DNA of 64,000 bases from the NCBI RefSeq assembly GCF_902829295.1, contig NZ_CADEPL010000025.1:1-64000 (forward strand). The letters are read 5' to 3'. Positions 46,271-55,136 of the stretch are shown here, piece by piece. This DNA comes from Vogesella oryzae. Its GTDB lineage: Bacteria > Pseudomonadota > Gammaproteobacteria > Burkholderiales > Chromobacteriaceae. Within the stretch, counting starts at the first letter, position 1; each line of letters begins with the position of its first letter. A model generated the notes under the pieces. It was not told the origin of the DNA. It ran no database searches and was given only the letters and a program-made list of their open reading frames with translations. Position numbers and translations under genes: made by a program.

Positions 46271-46870
46271 TCAATCCTCCGTTGGCACTGCCAGCCACTG
46301 CAACTGGCCGTGGCTGCTTTCTTCCAGTGCCAGGCATAGCGCCGCGGCTTCGCGCTCGGGAAGGCTGAATAGCAGGGTCACCTGCGCATCGTGCGCCACC
46401 TGTTCCAGGTTGGCCGCATGTTTCTGCAGCAGCCGGCGGGCGTGGCCTTCCAGCGCATACGGCAACTGGCAGCGCAGGGTCTGCAGGCGTTGCAGCTCGG
46501 TGCGCGGTATGCCATCCAGCGCGCGCGCCACGCTGTCGGTATAGGCGCGTACCAGGCCGCCGGCGCCCAGCTTGACGCCGCCGTAGTAGCGCACCACGGT
46601 GGCCAGCACCCCTTCCAGCGCCTGATGGCGCAACACTTCCAGCATCGGCCGGCCGGCGGTACCGGATGGCTCGCCATCATCGTTGGCCGCACTGTGGCCG
46701 CCGGCCAGCAGCGCCCAGCACACGTGGGCGGCGGCGGGGTGGGCGGCTTTCAGTTCCGCTACCCGCTGCAGTGCCGCGCTGCGGTCGGCCACCGGTTCGA
46801 CACAGGCGAGAAAGCGGCTTTTCTTGATATCCAGCTCGGCGTGGCCGGCATGTTGCAGGGTAAATGACAT
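46271..46870 (-). CDS. yigZ: YigZ/IMPACT family protein
   Basis: 199 residues. The UPF0029 N-terminal domain has IKKSRFLACVEPV, HVCWALL, NDDGEPSGTAGRPMLEVL and VVRYYGGVKLGAGGLVRAY, the family signature; the C-terminal part is DUF1949-like. Homologues bind nucleic acid or regulate translation; the bacterial role is not settled. It lies 50 bp downstream of the PP2C regulator in the same direction. Confidence 0.93.
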   Translation of the reverse strand: MSFTLQHAGHAELDIKKSRFLACVEPVADRSAALQRVAELKAAHPAAAHVCWALLAGGHSAANDDGEPSGTAGRPMLEVLRHQALEGVLATVVRYYGGVKLGAGGLVRAYTDSVARALDGIPRTELQRLQTLRCQLPYALEGHARRLLQKHAANLEQVAHDAQVTLLFSLPEREAAALCLALEESSHGQLQWLAVPTED

Positions 46871-46920
46871 GATGGCGCCTGCCGGGCATGCCCGGCGGAA
46901 ACGGTGGCGAAAGGCGGCAG

Positions 46921-48579
46921 TTACAGCGGGTAGATCACTTCCACGCTGCGGCCGCCGTTGCTAAACGTCACCTGCTGGCACAGGCGGCGTACCAGCGCGA
47001 TGCCGCGGCCGTGAGTGGCCTGGTCGTCGCAGTCTGCCGGCAACCGGTCGGCATCGAAGCCGATGCCGCTATCCTGTACCGTCAGGTGCAGCTGGTTGTG
47101 GTCACGGCGCATGCCGATATCGATGCGGCCCGCTTCCAGTGCCGCCAGCCGCTGTTGCCGCTGGGACAGGTAGTGGACAAAGCCGTCGCTGGAATTCTTG
47201 TCGTTGGAGTCCAGCATCAGCACGCCGTGCTCCAGCGCGTTGCTGAACAGCTCGGTGACGATCAGCAGCATGTCGCTGAACTGGTTCTCGTTGAGGCCGA
47301 TCTGGTTGAGCCAGCCCAGCAGGGTGGGCATGCCCAGATCCTCGCGCAGCTCCTTGGGGCCAAAGCCCAGGCGGATCTCCCAGTTGTCCAGCTGGGTAAA
47401 GCCGTGCTGCTGTTTCGGTTGCGGCGGGCTGACGTAATCGTTGCTGCAGGCGGCCACCACCAGCGAAATGTCGTCGACATTTTCGTCGGCGCCCAGGTGC
47501 TGGTTGATGGTTTGCGACAGCTGCGGCATGACCGGCGCCGGCAGCGGCGTGGCCAGCTGGGCGATGAGCTGCTCCGGCTCCAGCAGGCGGCCATCGGCGC
47601 TGCGTGCTTCGGTCAGGCCATCGGAGCAGATTAGCAGCCGGCCAGGCTGGTGCCAGCGATAGACTTCAACCGAGGGATCGAAGTCCGCATTCGGCATGAT
47701 GCCCAGTGGCGGATGGGCGGAGACAAAGCGTTTGTCCAGCTCGCCCTGTTCACTGATGAAGGCAGCAAACGGAATGCCGCCATTCCACACCGTGACGGTG
47801 CGTTCCTGTGGCGAGATGGCGACCAGGGTGGCGGCGACGAAGCGGCCAACCGGCAGCTGCTGCTTGAGTTTCTTGTTGATTTCCCGCGCGATGGCAGGAA
47901 TGCCGAAACCCTTCTGCGTCATGGCATAGAACACCGTTGCCGCCGGCAGGCAGGCAATGGCGGCGGCCAGCCCGTGGCCGGTACTGTCGGCCAGCATGAT
48001 GTGCAGGGTGTCGGTGGGCGATTTGGCGGCGGTGATGATGTCGCCGCTGAACTGTACCGTCGGTTTGATCCACTGCTCGATGCCGGTGTCTTGCTGGTCG
48101 CCGTACAGGTTGTTCAGCACGTGTTCGGCCAGCTGCTGTTCCACCTGGTTGGCGTGGTAATAGGCTTCCAGCCGCTTGGCATCCTGGGTGATGCGCTGCT
48201 GCATTTCGGCAATGCGCACCATCACGCGGATCTTGGCGGTCAGCAGCTTGGTGTCCACCGGCTTGGTCAGGTAGTCGTCGCCGCCGGCGGCAAGACCGGC
48301 CAGCACGTCTTCCTGCTCGGATTTGCCGGTCAGGAAGATGATCGGAATCCACTGCTTGTCGTAGCGTTCGCGCAGCAGCTTGGTCGTGGTGAGACCATCC
48401 ATCTCCGGCATGATCACGTCCATCAGGATCAGGTCCGGTAGCAGCTGGTTGCAGCACTGCAGCGCTTCAACGCCGTTGGCCGCCTCGGTGACGTGATGGC
48501 CGTGCTGGCTGATCACACGGGAGATGACCAGGCGGTTGACTTTGCTGTCATCGACAACCAGCACGTTCAGCTGACGCAT
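46921..48579 (-). CDS. Response regulator with PP2C phosphatase and HATPase domains
   Basis: 552 residues: receiver 1-120 (VLVVDDSKVNRL, MDVIMPEMDGL, LTGKSE, TKPVD), a short linker, a SpoIIE-type PP2C phosphatase (VQFSGDIITAAK, MLADSTGHGLAAAI, LLICSDGLTEARS, ADENVDDISLVV) and a C-terminal RsbW-like ATPase (VTELFSNALEHGVL, VQDSGIGFDADRL). Phosphatase plus kinase domains in one protein suggest it both phosphorylates and dephosphorylates an anti-sigma antagonist. The STAS gene 10 bp upstream is the obvious target. Confidence 0.93.
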   Translation of the reverse strand: MRQLNVLVVDDSKVNRLVISRVISQHGHHVTEAANGVEALQCCNQLLPDLILMDVIMPEMDGLTTTKLLRERYDKQWIPIIFLTGKSEQEDVLAGLAAGGDDYLTKPVDTKLLTAKIRVMVRIAEMQQRITQDAKRLEAYYHANQVEQQLAEHVLNNLYGDQQDTGIEQWIKPTVQFSGDIITAAKSPTDTLHIMLADSTGHGLAAAIACLPAATVFYAMTQKGFGIPAIAREINKKLKQQLPVGRFVAATLVAISPQERTVTVWNGGIPFAAFISEQGELDKRFVSAHPPLGIMPNADFDPSVEVYRWHQPGRLLICSDGLTEARSADGRLLEPEQLIAQLATPLPAPVMPQLSQTINQHLGADENVDDISLVVAACSNDYVSPPQPKQQHGFTQLDNWEIRLGFGPKELREDLGMPTLLGWLNQIGLNENQFSDMLLIVTELFSNALEHGVLMLDSNDKNSSDGFVHYLSQRQQRLAALEAGRIDIGMRRDHNQLHLTVQDSGIGFDADRLPADCDDQATHGRGIALVRRLCQQVTFSNGGRSVEVIYPL

Positions 48580-48589
48580 GGGCAGGCTC

Positions 48590-48895
48590 TCAGTCAATCT
48601 GGAAGAATTTTTCGAAGCGGGCAATGGTCAGGATCTGGCGGATGCTGGCTCTGCTGTTGGTAATCATCAGCTTGATGTCGCGCGGGGCGAGCTGTTCGCG
48701 CAATACCAGCAGCATGCCCAGCGCCGAGCTGTCCAGATATTCGGTGTCTTGCAGATTGATGTCTACGGATTTCACTTCCGGGTCGGCGATGACGGCCTGG
48801 CAGGCGGCACGGAAGTCGCTGTGCAGCGAGAAATTGAAATGGCCACTGATGTTGATACTGGCTTCCTTGTCGCGGATCTGGTAGCTCAGTGGCAT
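48590..48895 (-). CDS. STAS-domain anti-sigma factor antagonist
   Basis: 101 residues, a single STAS domain: INISGHFNFSLHSDFRAAC, and the phosphorylatable Ser in EYLDSSALGMLLVLREQL. The next gene encodes a protein with both a phosphatase and an RsbW-like ATPase. The pair resembles the HsbA/HsbR and RsbV/RsbU partner-switching systems controlling stress, biofilm or motility. No sigma factor gene is adjacent. AAGGAG precedes its ATG. Confidence 0.92.
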   Translation of the reverse strand: MPLSYQIRDKEASINISGHFNFSLHSDFRAACQAVIADPEVKSVDINLQDTEYLDSSALGMLLVLREQLAPRDIKLMITNSRASIRQILTIARFEKFFQID

Positions 48896-48989
48896 AAATT
48901 GCTCCTTCGGGGCGAGTTATTGGTGTTAGACCAGTACATTGTATGAAATTGAGGTTCTATGGTCATCCGCATACGCGGAATTACCGGAC

Positions 48990-49024
48990 AAAAAAATGGC
49001 CCGGCACCATAAGGTGCTCGGGCC
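48990..49024 (-). terminator. Terminator of the fru operon
   Basis: GGCCCGGCACC (48998-49008) pairs with GGTGCTCGGGCC (49013-49024, one bulge) over an ATAA loop. On the minus strand seven Ts follow, 30 bp after the fruA stop. Confidence 0.9.
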
Positions 49025-49053
49025 GGACCTGCGAGTGCAGGAGGGAGAGAAAC

Positions 49054-50793
49054 TTAAGCGTTGGCCGCATCCGGGGTTTTCTTCAGCACGCCCAGCAGCA
49101 CGGCGGTCAGCGCGGTGCCGGCCAGCAAGGCCACGATGTACATGCCGAGATTGCTTACCGCATTCGGAATCGGCAGCACGAATACGCCACCGTGCGGCAC
49201 GCGCAGCTCGCAACCGGAAGCCATCGAGATGGCACCGGCCAGGGCCGAGCCGGCCATCAGCGACGGGATCACGCGCAGCGGGTCCTTGGCGGCAAACGGG
49301 ATGGCGCCTTCGGTAATGAAGGAGATGCCCAGCACGCCGGCAGCCTTGGCGCCTTCGCGCTCGTCGGCAGTAAAGCGGTTCTTGAACAGCACTGCGGCCA
49401 GCGCGATGCCCAGCGGCGGGGTCATGCCGGCAGCCATCACTGCCGCCATCGGGGCGTACACCTGGCTGGCGATCAGGCCGGTGGCGAAGGTGTAGGCCGC
49501 CTTGTTGATCGGGCCGCCCATGTCGAAGGCCATCATCGCGCCCAGAATCATGCCCATGGCCAGTGCGCTGCTGCCCTGCAGGCCTTTCAGCCATTCGGTT
49601 ACCGCGCCCAGCGCCGCGGCCACCGGCTGCCCCAGCACGTAGTACATCAGCAGGCCGACGATGGTGGTACCCAGCAGCGGCAGGATCAGCACCGGCTTGA
49701 GACCGTCGAAATTGCGGCCCAGCTGGATCTTCTCGTTGAGGTACTTCACCGAGTAACCGGCAATGAAACCGGCGACGATGCCGCCAAGGAAGCCGGAGCC
49801 GATGGCGCCGGCGATCATGCCACCGGCCATACCTGGGGCGATACCCGGACGGTCGGCGATGGAGTAGGCGATATAGCCGGCCAGGATCGGCACCATCAGC
49901 GCGAATGAAGCCTTGGCGCCGATATTGAACAGCGTCCAGCCCAGCGTGCCCTTGTGCGCATCGTCGAACACATAGATGCCGCCCAGCGCGAAGCCCAGCG
50001 CAATCAGCAGGCCGCCGGTCACCACGAACGGCAGCATGAACGAGACGCCGGTCATCAGGTGTTTGTAGGCGCTGCTGCGTTCCTTGCTGCTGCTGGCGGT
50101 GGCCGCGGCAGCCGTGCCGCCGGCCTGACCACCAGCCGCGGCGGCCTGCAGTTTGGCATTGGCGCTGGCGTTATTGATCAGCGCCTTGCCGTCGTTGATC
50201 GCCGCCTTGGTGCCGCTCATGAACACGCGCTTGCCGGCAAAACGGCCGGTGTCCACCTGGGTGTCGGCGGCGATGATTACCAGATCGGCGGCCGCGATGT
50301 CGGCCGCGGACAAGGTGTTTTGCGAACCGACCGACCCCTGGGTTTCCACCTTGATGCGGTGGCCCAGCGCCTCGGCGGCGCCGGTCAGGCCTTCGGCGGC
50401 CATGAAGGTGTGGGCGATGCCGGTCGGGCAGGAGGTAATGGCGACGATGGACAGCGTCTGGCTGGCGGCGGCAGCCACCGGGGCGGCACCGGTAGCGGTG
50501 CTCAACGCCGCAGTCAGTACTGCGGCCGGATCGGCCAGCACCGCATCCAGTGCGGCGCGATGTTCGCGCTTGCCGCTAAAGCGATTGTCATCGCCGTTGG
50601 CGCCGACGCGGATTACCTGCTGCGCGGCGGAGACTTCCGCCTCGCTTAGCGGGTCCTGCACGCCTTGCGCGGTATGGGTTTCAATGCGGATGGCCTGCCC
50701 GAGCTGTTTGGCAGCCTTGCGCAGGGCTTCCGCGGCCAGCAGGCTCTGGGTGCTGCGATCGGGGCAGGTGAGTACGGCCAGCAGTGTTGACAT
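49054..50793 (-). CDS. fruA: Fructose PTS permease, EIIBC
   Basis: 579 residues: EIIB'-like domain 1-100, EIIB about 110-215 with the phospho-Cys in [18 protein letters not shown], and EIIC from about 240 with eight to ten membrane segments ([52 protein letters not shown]). It imports fructose as fructose-1-phosphate. It needs a phosphoryl donor EIIA-Fru, which is normally in FruB but missing from the chimeric gene upstream. GAGGAGA precedes its ATG. Confidence 0.95.
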   Translation of the reverse strand: MSTLLAVLTCPDRSTQSLLAAEALRKAAKQLGQAIRIETHTAQGVQDPLSEAEVSAAQQVIRVGANGDDNRFSGKREHRAALDAVLADPAAVLTAALSTATGAAPVAAAASQTLSIVAITSCPTGIAHTFMAAEGLTGAAEALGHRIKVETQGSVGSQNTLSAADIAAADLVIIAADTQVDTGRFAGKRVFMSGTKAAINDGKALINNASANAKLQAAAAGGQAGGTAAAATASSSKERSSAYKHLMTGVSFMLPFVVTGGLLIALGFALGGIYVFDDAHKGTLGWTLFNIGAKASFALMVPILAGYIAYSIADRPGIAPGMAGGMIAGAIGSGFLGGIVAGFIAGYSVKYLNEKIQLGRNFDGLKPVLILPLLGTTIVGLLMYYVLGQPVAAALGAVTEWLKGLQGSSALAMGMILGAMMAFDMGGPINKAAYTFATGLIASQVYAPMAAVMAAGMTPPLGIALAAVLFKNRFTADEREGAKAAGVLGISFITEGAIPFAAKDPLRVIPSLMAGSALAGAISMASGCELRVPHGGVFVLPIPNAVSNLGMYIVALLAGTALTAVLLGVLKKTPDAANA

Positions 50794-50886
50794 GTATGTC
50801 TCCTCTCGTTGTGCTGCTGAAGTATCCGGCCCGTCCTGCTGTTGTAGGGGGCGGTGCGGGCCGGATGAATCTCTTGATGCAATGGC

Positions 50887-51837
50887 TTACAGGGCTTGCA
50901 GCTGGACCTGTTCCAGCAAGGCCTTCACTTCCGCCCGCGGCGGCAGGTGCGGTCCCAGCCGCTGCAGCTTGGCGGCGGCAAAGGCGGTGCCCAGCTTCAG
51001 TGCCTGCGGCCAACTCTGTCCGGCGTGGCGTGCCGCTACCAGGCCGGCCACCAGCGCATCGCCGGCACCGACGGTGCTGACCGGGGTGATGGCGAGCGGG
51101 CTGGCCAGCCAGCAGCCATCCTGGCGGGTGGACAGCAGCGCGCCATCGCCGCCCAGCGATACCACCACGGTGGCGATGCCGCGCTGGTTGAGCGCGCGCG
51201 CCTCGGTGGCGACATCGGCCAGCGTCGGCAGCGCGCGGCCAACCCAGTCTTCCAGTTCGTGGCGGTTGGGCTTGATCATCACCGGCAGCACTTCGTGCTG
51301 GGCCAGTACCTGCGCCAGTGCCTCGCCGCTGGTGTCCAGCACTACCTCGGCGCCGAGCGTTGCCAGCTCGCGCAGCAGCGGCAGGTAGCCGTCTTGCTGC
51401 AGTGCCGGCGGCAGGCTGCCGGCCAGCACCACGATCTGGCCGTCTTCCACCAGATGCTGCAGCTGCTCGATCAGCTGCGGCAGTGCGCTGTCCGCCATCT
51501 CCACGCCCGGCAGGTTGATGTCGGTGGTGTCCAGCGTGTCCTGCGCCACCAGCTTGATATTGGTGCGGGTGTTGCCGGGCAGGCGCAGAAAGCGGTCGGC
51601 GATGCCCTTGTGCTCGAACAGGCTGACAAACGGGCCGGCGTTGTCGCGGCCCAAGAGGCCGCTGGCCATCACCGGCACGCCCCAGTCGGCCAGGCAGCTG
51701 GCGACATTGACGCCCTTGCCGCCCGGGGTCTGTGCCGCCTCCAGTGCCACGTTGACGCGGCCAACGTTGAGGCTGGGCAGGCTGATGGTGTGATCCAGCG
51801 CCGGGTTCAGCGTAATGGTCAGCACCTGGCGGCTCAT
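50887..51837 (-). CDS. fruK: 1-phosphofructokinase
   Basis: 316-residue PfkB-family kinase converting fructose-1-phosphate to fructose-1,6-bisphosphate. ITLNPALDHTI and the GGKGVNVA motif open the protein; KPNRHELEDWVG and STVGAGDALVAG (catalytic Asp) follow. The start at 51837 overlaps the stop of the chimeric enzyme-I gene (ATGA). Several dispersed-motif copies lie inside (51010, 51236, 51756). Confidence 0.95.
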   Translation of the reverse strand: MSRQVLTITLNPALDHTISLPSLNVGRVNVALEAAQTPGGKGVNVASCLADWGVPVMASGLLGRDNAGPFVSLFEHKGIADRFLRLPGNTRTNIKLVAQDTLDTTDINLPGVEMADSALPQLIEQLQHLVEDGQIVVLAGSLPPALQQDGYLPLLRELATLGAEVVLDTSGEALAQVLAQHEVLPVMIKPNRHELEDWVGRALPTLADVATEARALNQRGIATVVVSLGGDGALLSTRQDGCWLASPLAITPVSTVGAGDALVAGLVAARHAGQSWPQALKLGTAFAAAKLQRLGPHLPPRAEVKALLEQVQLQAL

Positions 51838-54101
51838 GCCTCCACCTCTTCCGCTACCTGCTCCAGGCGAGCGGCCAGCGCACGCACCGCGCCCACGTCC
51901 GGGCAACGCAGTGCATCGGCGGCCAGGCGGGCCAGGTGGCCGCTGCTGCAGCGGCGCAGCATGGCTTTCACGTTGGCGATATCGCGCTGGCTCATCGACA
52001 GCTCCTGCACGCCGAGGCCGGCCAGGATGGCGGCGCCTAGCGGGTCGCCGGCGATGCCGCCGCACACGCCCACCCAGCGGTTGTGGCGGCTGGCGCCTTC
52101 CACTGTCTGGCGGATCATGCGTAGTACCGCCGGATGCAGTGCATCGGCTTCGCGCGCCAGCTCCGGGTGCTGGCGGTCGATGGCCAGCACGTACTGCGTC
52201 AGGTCATTGGTGCCGATGGAGAAGAAGTCGACGTGCTCGGCCAGCTGGTCGGCCATCGCCACTGCGGCCGGCACTTCCACCATGATGCCCAGCGGCACTG
52301 CCGGTGCGGCCAACTCCAGGCGGATGCGCTCGCATACCGCGCGCAGTGCCTTGACTTCTTCCAGGCTGGTGATCATCGGGAACATGATCGACAGCGGACC
52401 GTGGCTGGCGGCGCGGTAAATGGCGCGCAGCTGCGGCTCCAGCAGGTCCGGACGGCGCAGCAGCAGGCGTACACCGCGCACGCCGAGGAACGGGTTTTCC
52501 TCGTGCGGCAGGTTCAGGTACGGCACCTGCTTGTCGCCGCCGATGTCCAGGGTGCGGATGATCAGCGGTTTGCCCTGCAGCGCGTCCAGCATGCCGCGAT
52601 AAGTCTGGTATTGCTCTTCCTCGCTCGGTGCGCTGTCGCGCTCCAGGAACAGGAACTCGGTGCGCATCAGGCCCACGCCCTCGGCGCCGGCCTTGACGGC
52701 GGCGGCGGCCTGCTCCGGATGGTTGGCGTTGGCCGCCACCTCGATGCGTTTGCCGTCCTGAGTGGTGGCCGGTGCCATCGCCGCGGCAGCAGCTTTCTTG
52801 GCGGCTTCCTGCTGGCGGGCAATCCACTGGCGGGCGCTGGCGAGGTCTGCGTCGTCCGCGTTCAGGTACAGGCGGCCGCTGTCGCCGTCGATGATGGCGG
52901 TGCTGTCATCCGGCAGGTCCAGCAGCGAGGCGCCCAGTGCCACCAGCGCCGGCATGCCCAGGGTGCGGGCGATGATGGCGGTGTGCGACGACGGGCCGCC
53001 CTGCGCGGTACACAGGCCGATGATGCGCTGCGGATCCAGCGCGGCGGTGTCGGACGGGGTCAGGTCGGCCGCGGCGATGATCAGGTTGTCGCCTTCGTCC
53101 AGCGGCTTGCGGCGCGCGCCCAGTTCCGGTGCCAGTTGATCCAGCACGCGCAGGCCCACATCGCGCAGGTCGGCGGCGCGGGCGGCCAGCAGCGGGTTGC
53201 CCAGCGCGGCCAGGCGTTCGGCCAGACGGCTGACCGCCTGATGCCAGGCCCAGGCCACACCGTGGCCTTCCACCATCAGCTGGCAGGTAAGGGTAATCAG
53301 ATCGGTGTCGTTCAGCAGTTCGGCCTGGGCACGGAAAATGCCGGCCTCGGTAGCGCCCATGCGCTTGCCGGTGGCGGCGGCCAGTTCCTGCAACTGCTGG
53401 CGGGTAGCGGCCAGTGCCGCATCCAGCTGGTCACCGCCGGTGCCCAGCAATACCGGGTGATCCGGCACTTCCAGCACCGCCGGCTTGATCACGCGCAGGC
53501 GGCCGATGGCCAGCCCCGGGCTGGCGGCGATGCCGTCCAGCGCCAGCGGCTTGCCGGCCGGCTGCCACAGTGCACGGCCAGCCTGTGCCTGTTGCTGTTT
53601 GGCGGCCTTGTCGGCCTGCTCCTGTTCGATAGCGGACAGGTTGCTCATCACCGCTTGCAATGCGGCCAACAGCGCCTCGGCATCTGGGCAGTTGATGGTG
53701 GCCGGATCGGGGCCGATCTTGCGGCCGAACGGCAGCAGCGCGGCGTTGGCCTCGGCGCCGATCACCCCCGGTTGCAGGCGGATGGCGCGGCCATCGTCCA
53801 GCACCTGTAGTTTCTTCCAGCCGTGGCTGGCCACCACCAGAATCGAATCGCTCACCGCCTGGCCGGACAGCGAGGTGCCGGCGGCGCGGAAGGTCACCGG
53901 CAGCTGCAGGCTGGCGGCTTCGGCGAGGATGGTGCGTACCTCGTCCTCGCTTTCGGTCTTGATGACGATCTTGGGTGTCAGCCGGTAACAGGAGGCATCG
54001 GTGCCGTAGGCCAGCGTCGACAGCGGGTCGTTAAATACCCGGCGTGACGGGATGGTTTCCAGAATGCGTTGATGGAATTCGCGGTAGGCACCTTGCAGCA
54101 T
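51834..54101 (-). CDS. fruB: Chimera: D-lactate dehydrogenase FAD-domain N-terminus fused to PTS enzyme I (FruB remnant)
   Basis: 755 residues. Residues 1-137 match the N-terminus of a D-lactate dehydrogenase-type FAD_binding_4 protein (AYREFHQRILETIPSRRVF, LAYGTDAS, VTFRAAGTSLSGQAVSDSIL, RKIGPDPATIN). At about 53690 the sequence switches to the end of an HPr (FPr) domain (PDAEALLAALQAVM), a linker, and a complete enzyme I (from GIAASPGLAIGRL near 190; phospho-His in GGPSSHTAIIART; LMRTEFLFLER; VCGGIAGDP). EIIA-Fru and almost all of FPr are gone. The frame is intact through the junction. GGAGAGACAAC precedes ATG 54101. Real deletion fusion or misassembly; function uncertain. Confidence 0.85.
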   Translation of the reverse strand: MLQGAYREFHQRILETIPSRRVFNDPLSTLAYGTDASCYRLTPKIVIKTESEDEVRTILAEAASLQLPVTFRAAGTSLSGQAVSDSILVVASHGWKKLQVLDDGRAIRLQPGVIGAEANAALLPFGRKIGPDPATINCPDAEALLAALQAVMSNLSAIEQEQADKAAKQQQAQAGRALWQPAGKPLALDGIAASPGLAIGRLRVIKPAVLEVPDHPVLLGTGGDQLDAALAATRQQLQELAAATGKRMGATEAGIFRAQAELLNDTDLITLTCQLMVEGHGVAWAWHQAVSRLAERLAALGNPLLAARAADLRDVGLRVLDQLAPELGARRKPLDEGDNLIIAAADLTPSDTAALDPQRIIGLCTAQGGPSSHTAIIARTLGMPALVALGASLLDLPDDSTAIIDGDSGRLYLNADDADLASARQWIARQQEAAKKAAAAAMAPATTQDGKRIEVAANANHPEQAAAAVKAGAEGVGLMRTEFLFLERDSAPSEEEQYQTYRGMLDALQGKPLIIRTLDIGGDKQVPYLNLPHEENPFLGVRGVRLLLRRPDLLEPQLRAIYRAASHGPLSIMFPMITSLEEVKALRAVCERIRLELAAPAVPLGIMVEVPAAVAMADQLAEHVDFFSIGTNDLTQYVLAIDRQHPELAREADALHPAVLRMIRQTVEGASRHNRWVGVCGGIAGDPLGAAILAGLGVQELSMSQRDIANVKAMLRRCSSGHLARLAADALRCPDVGAVRALAARLEQVAEEVEA

Positions 54102-54277
54102 GTTGTCTCTCCGGCGGCCACGGCGGGCCTGTTCTCTCTGTAACGGGCATGGTGCCACAAGCCGTTGCCGAGCCCATCTGGGGTTTGCCCTTGCTTATGG
54201 CAACTGCGTAAGCTGCTGCTGGTCATAGCAGGAGTAGGTTTGCCGCGGCGAAAGCCGGCGGTGCAAAGGAGATGGCG

Positions 54278-54829
54278 ATGCTAATCGACAGAAATGATGC
54301 CACCTTGCTGGTGGTGGATGTGCAACAGAAGCTGCTGCCGGCAGTGCTGGACGCGGATGGCATGCTGGCGCGCTGCCGCTGGCTGGTGTCCGCCGCACAC
54401 GATGTGGGCCTACCGGTAGTGTTTTCCGAGCAGTACCCGCATGGCCTTGGGCATACCGCGCCGGCGCTGCTGGCGGCGGCGCCGGCCGCGCTGGTGGTGG
54501 AAAAGCTGCACTTTTCCTGCGTGGCGGCGGAATGCCTGCCGGAGTCGCTGCTGGCACGCAGCCAGGTGGTGGTGTGCGGCATGGAAACCCACGTCTGTGT
54601 GTTGCAGACGGTGCTGGAACTGCTGGCGCTGGGCAAGCAGGTATTCGTGGTTGCCGACGCGGTCTCCAGCCGTGGTGCGGCCAACCGCGATTACGGGCTG
54701 CAACGCATGCGCGATGCCGGGGCGGTGCTGGTGACGCGCGAGATGGTGCTGTTCGAGGCGCTGCGGGTATCCGGCAGTGACGAGTTCCGCGCCATGAGCA
54801 AGCGCTACCTGCTGGGCGAGCAGCCCTGA
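54278..54829 (+). CDS. Isochorismatase-family cysteine hydrolase
   Basis: 183 residues. The catalytic triad is Asp in LLVVDVQQKLLPAV, Lys in VVEKLHFSC and Cys in GMETHVCVLQTVLEL, with the cis-peptide before it. Members hydrolyse amides or isochorismate-like ethers; substrate unknown (YcaC-like group). AAGGAG sits six bases before ATG 54278, which is preferred to 54272. It is divergent from the chimeric fruB and followed by a motif-pair hairpin. Confidence 0.88.
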   Translation: MLIDRNDATLLVVDVQQKLLPAVLDADGMLARCRWLVSAAHDVGLPVVFSEQYPHGLGHTAPALLAAAPAALVVEKLHFSCVAAECLPESLLARSQVVVCGMETHVCVLQTVLELLALGKQVFVVADAVSSRGAANRDYGLQRMRDAGAVLVTREMVLFEALRVSGSDEFRAMSKRYLLGEQP

Positions 54830-54865
54830 GCGTTGCCGGCTGCTTTTGCGGTGCCAGAAAAGCAA

Positions 54866-54895
54866 AAGGTTGGCCGCATGACTGCGGCCAACCTT
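54866..54895. terminator. Motif-pair hairpin after the isochorismatase gene
   Basis: AAGGTTGGCCGCA (54866-54878) and TGCGGCCAACCTT (54883-54895) form a perfect 13-bp stem with a TGAC loop, 36 bp after the stop. Two opposed copies of the dispersed motif build it, as paired uptake sequences build terminators in Neisseria. No long T-run follows. Confidence 0.85.
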
Positions 54896-54982
54896 GTTGC
54901 CCGTTGAGATGACGGCTGAGCCGTTCTGGTTCTCCCTCTATCAAACCGGGGTGCCCCGCGCGTGGCGTGACAATGAATTCGT

Positions 54983-55126
54983 AAAAAGAGGCCCCGAATT
55001 GGCGCGTTGCACCAATTCGGGTGGTTTTGTTGCACCAAAACCGTGCAAAAGTTCCCGTTTACCCGGCGGAACTGGCTGACAGCCGGCCCGGCAAGCGGGG
55101 AACAACACCTGTCGCTCCATGGAGCA
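54983..55126 (-). ncRNA. Candidate sigma-54-dependent small RNA
   Basis: Gene-free minus-strand stretch downstream of the sigma-54 promoter. In transcription order: GTTCCC (55096-55101) can pair with GGGAAC (55051-55056) around a GC-rich inner hairpin; GGTTTTG-GTGCAA-CAAAACC (55024-55043) is a 7-bp hairpin; CCCGAATTGG-TGCAACGCG-CCAATTCGGG (54993-55021) is a 10-bp hairpin followed by CCTC and five Ts (ending 54983), terminator-like. Both last loops expose TTGGTGCAAC. Size about 144 nt. No family match can be claimed. Confidence 0.5.
55031..55047. promoter_or_regulatory. NtrC-site-like dyad
   Basis: TGCACCAAAACCGTGCA matches the 17-bp NtrC dyad layout (TGCAC-N7-GTGCA) except for one internal base. 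It lies about 80-95 bp inside the candidate transcript rather than upstream of its promoter, so it may instead be RNA structure. Confidence 0.3.
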
Positions 55127-55136
55127 GTATCTAACT

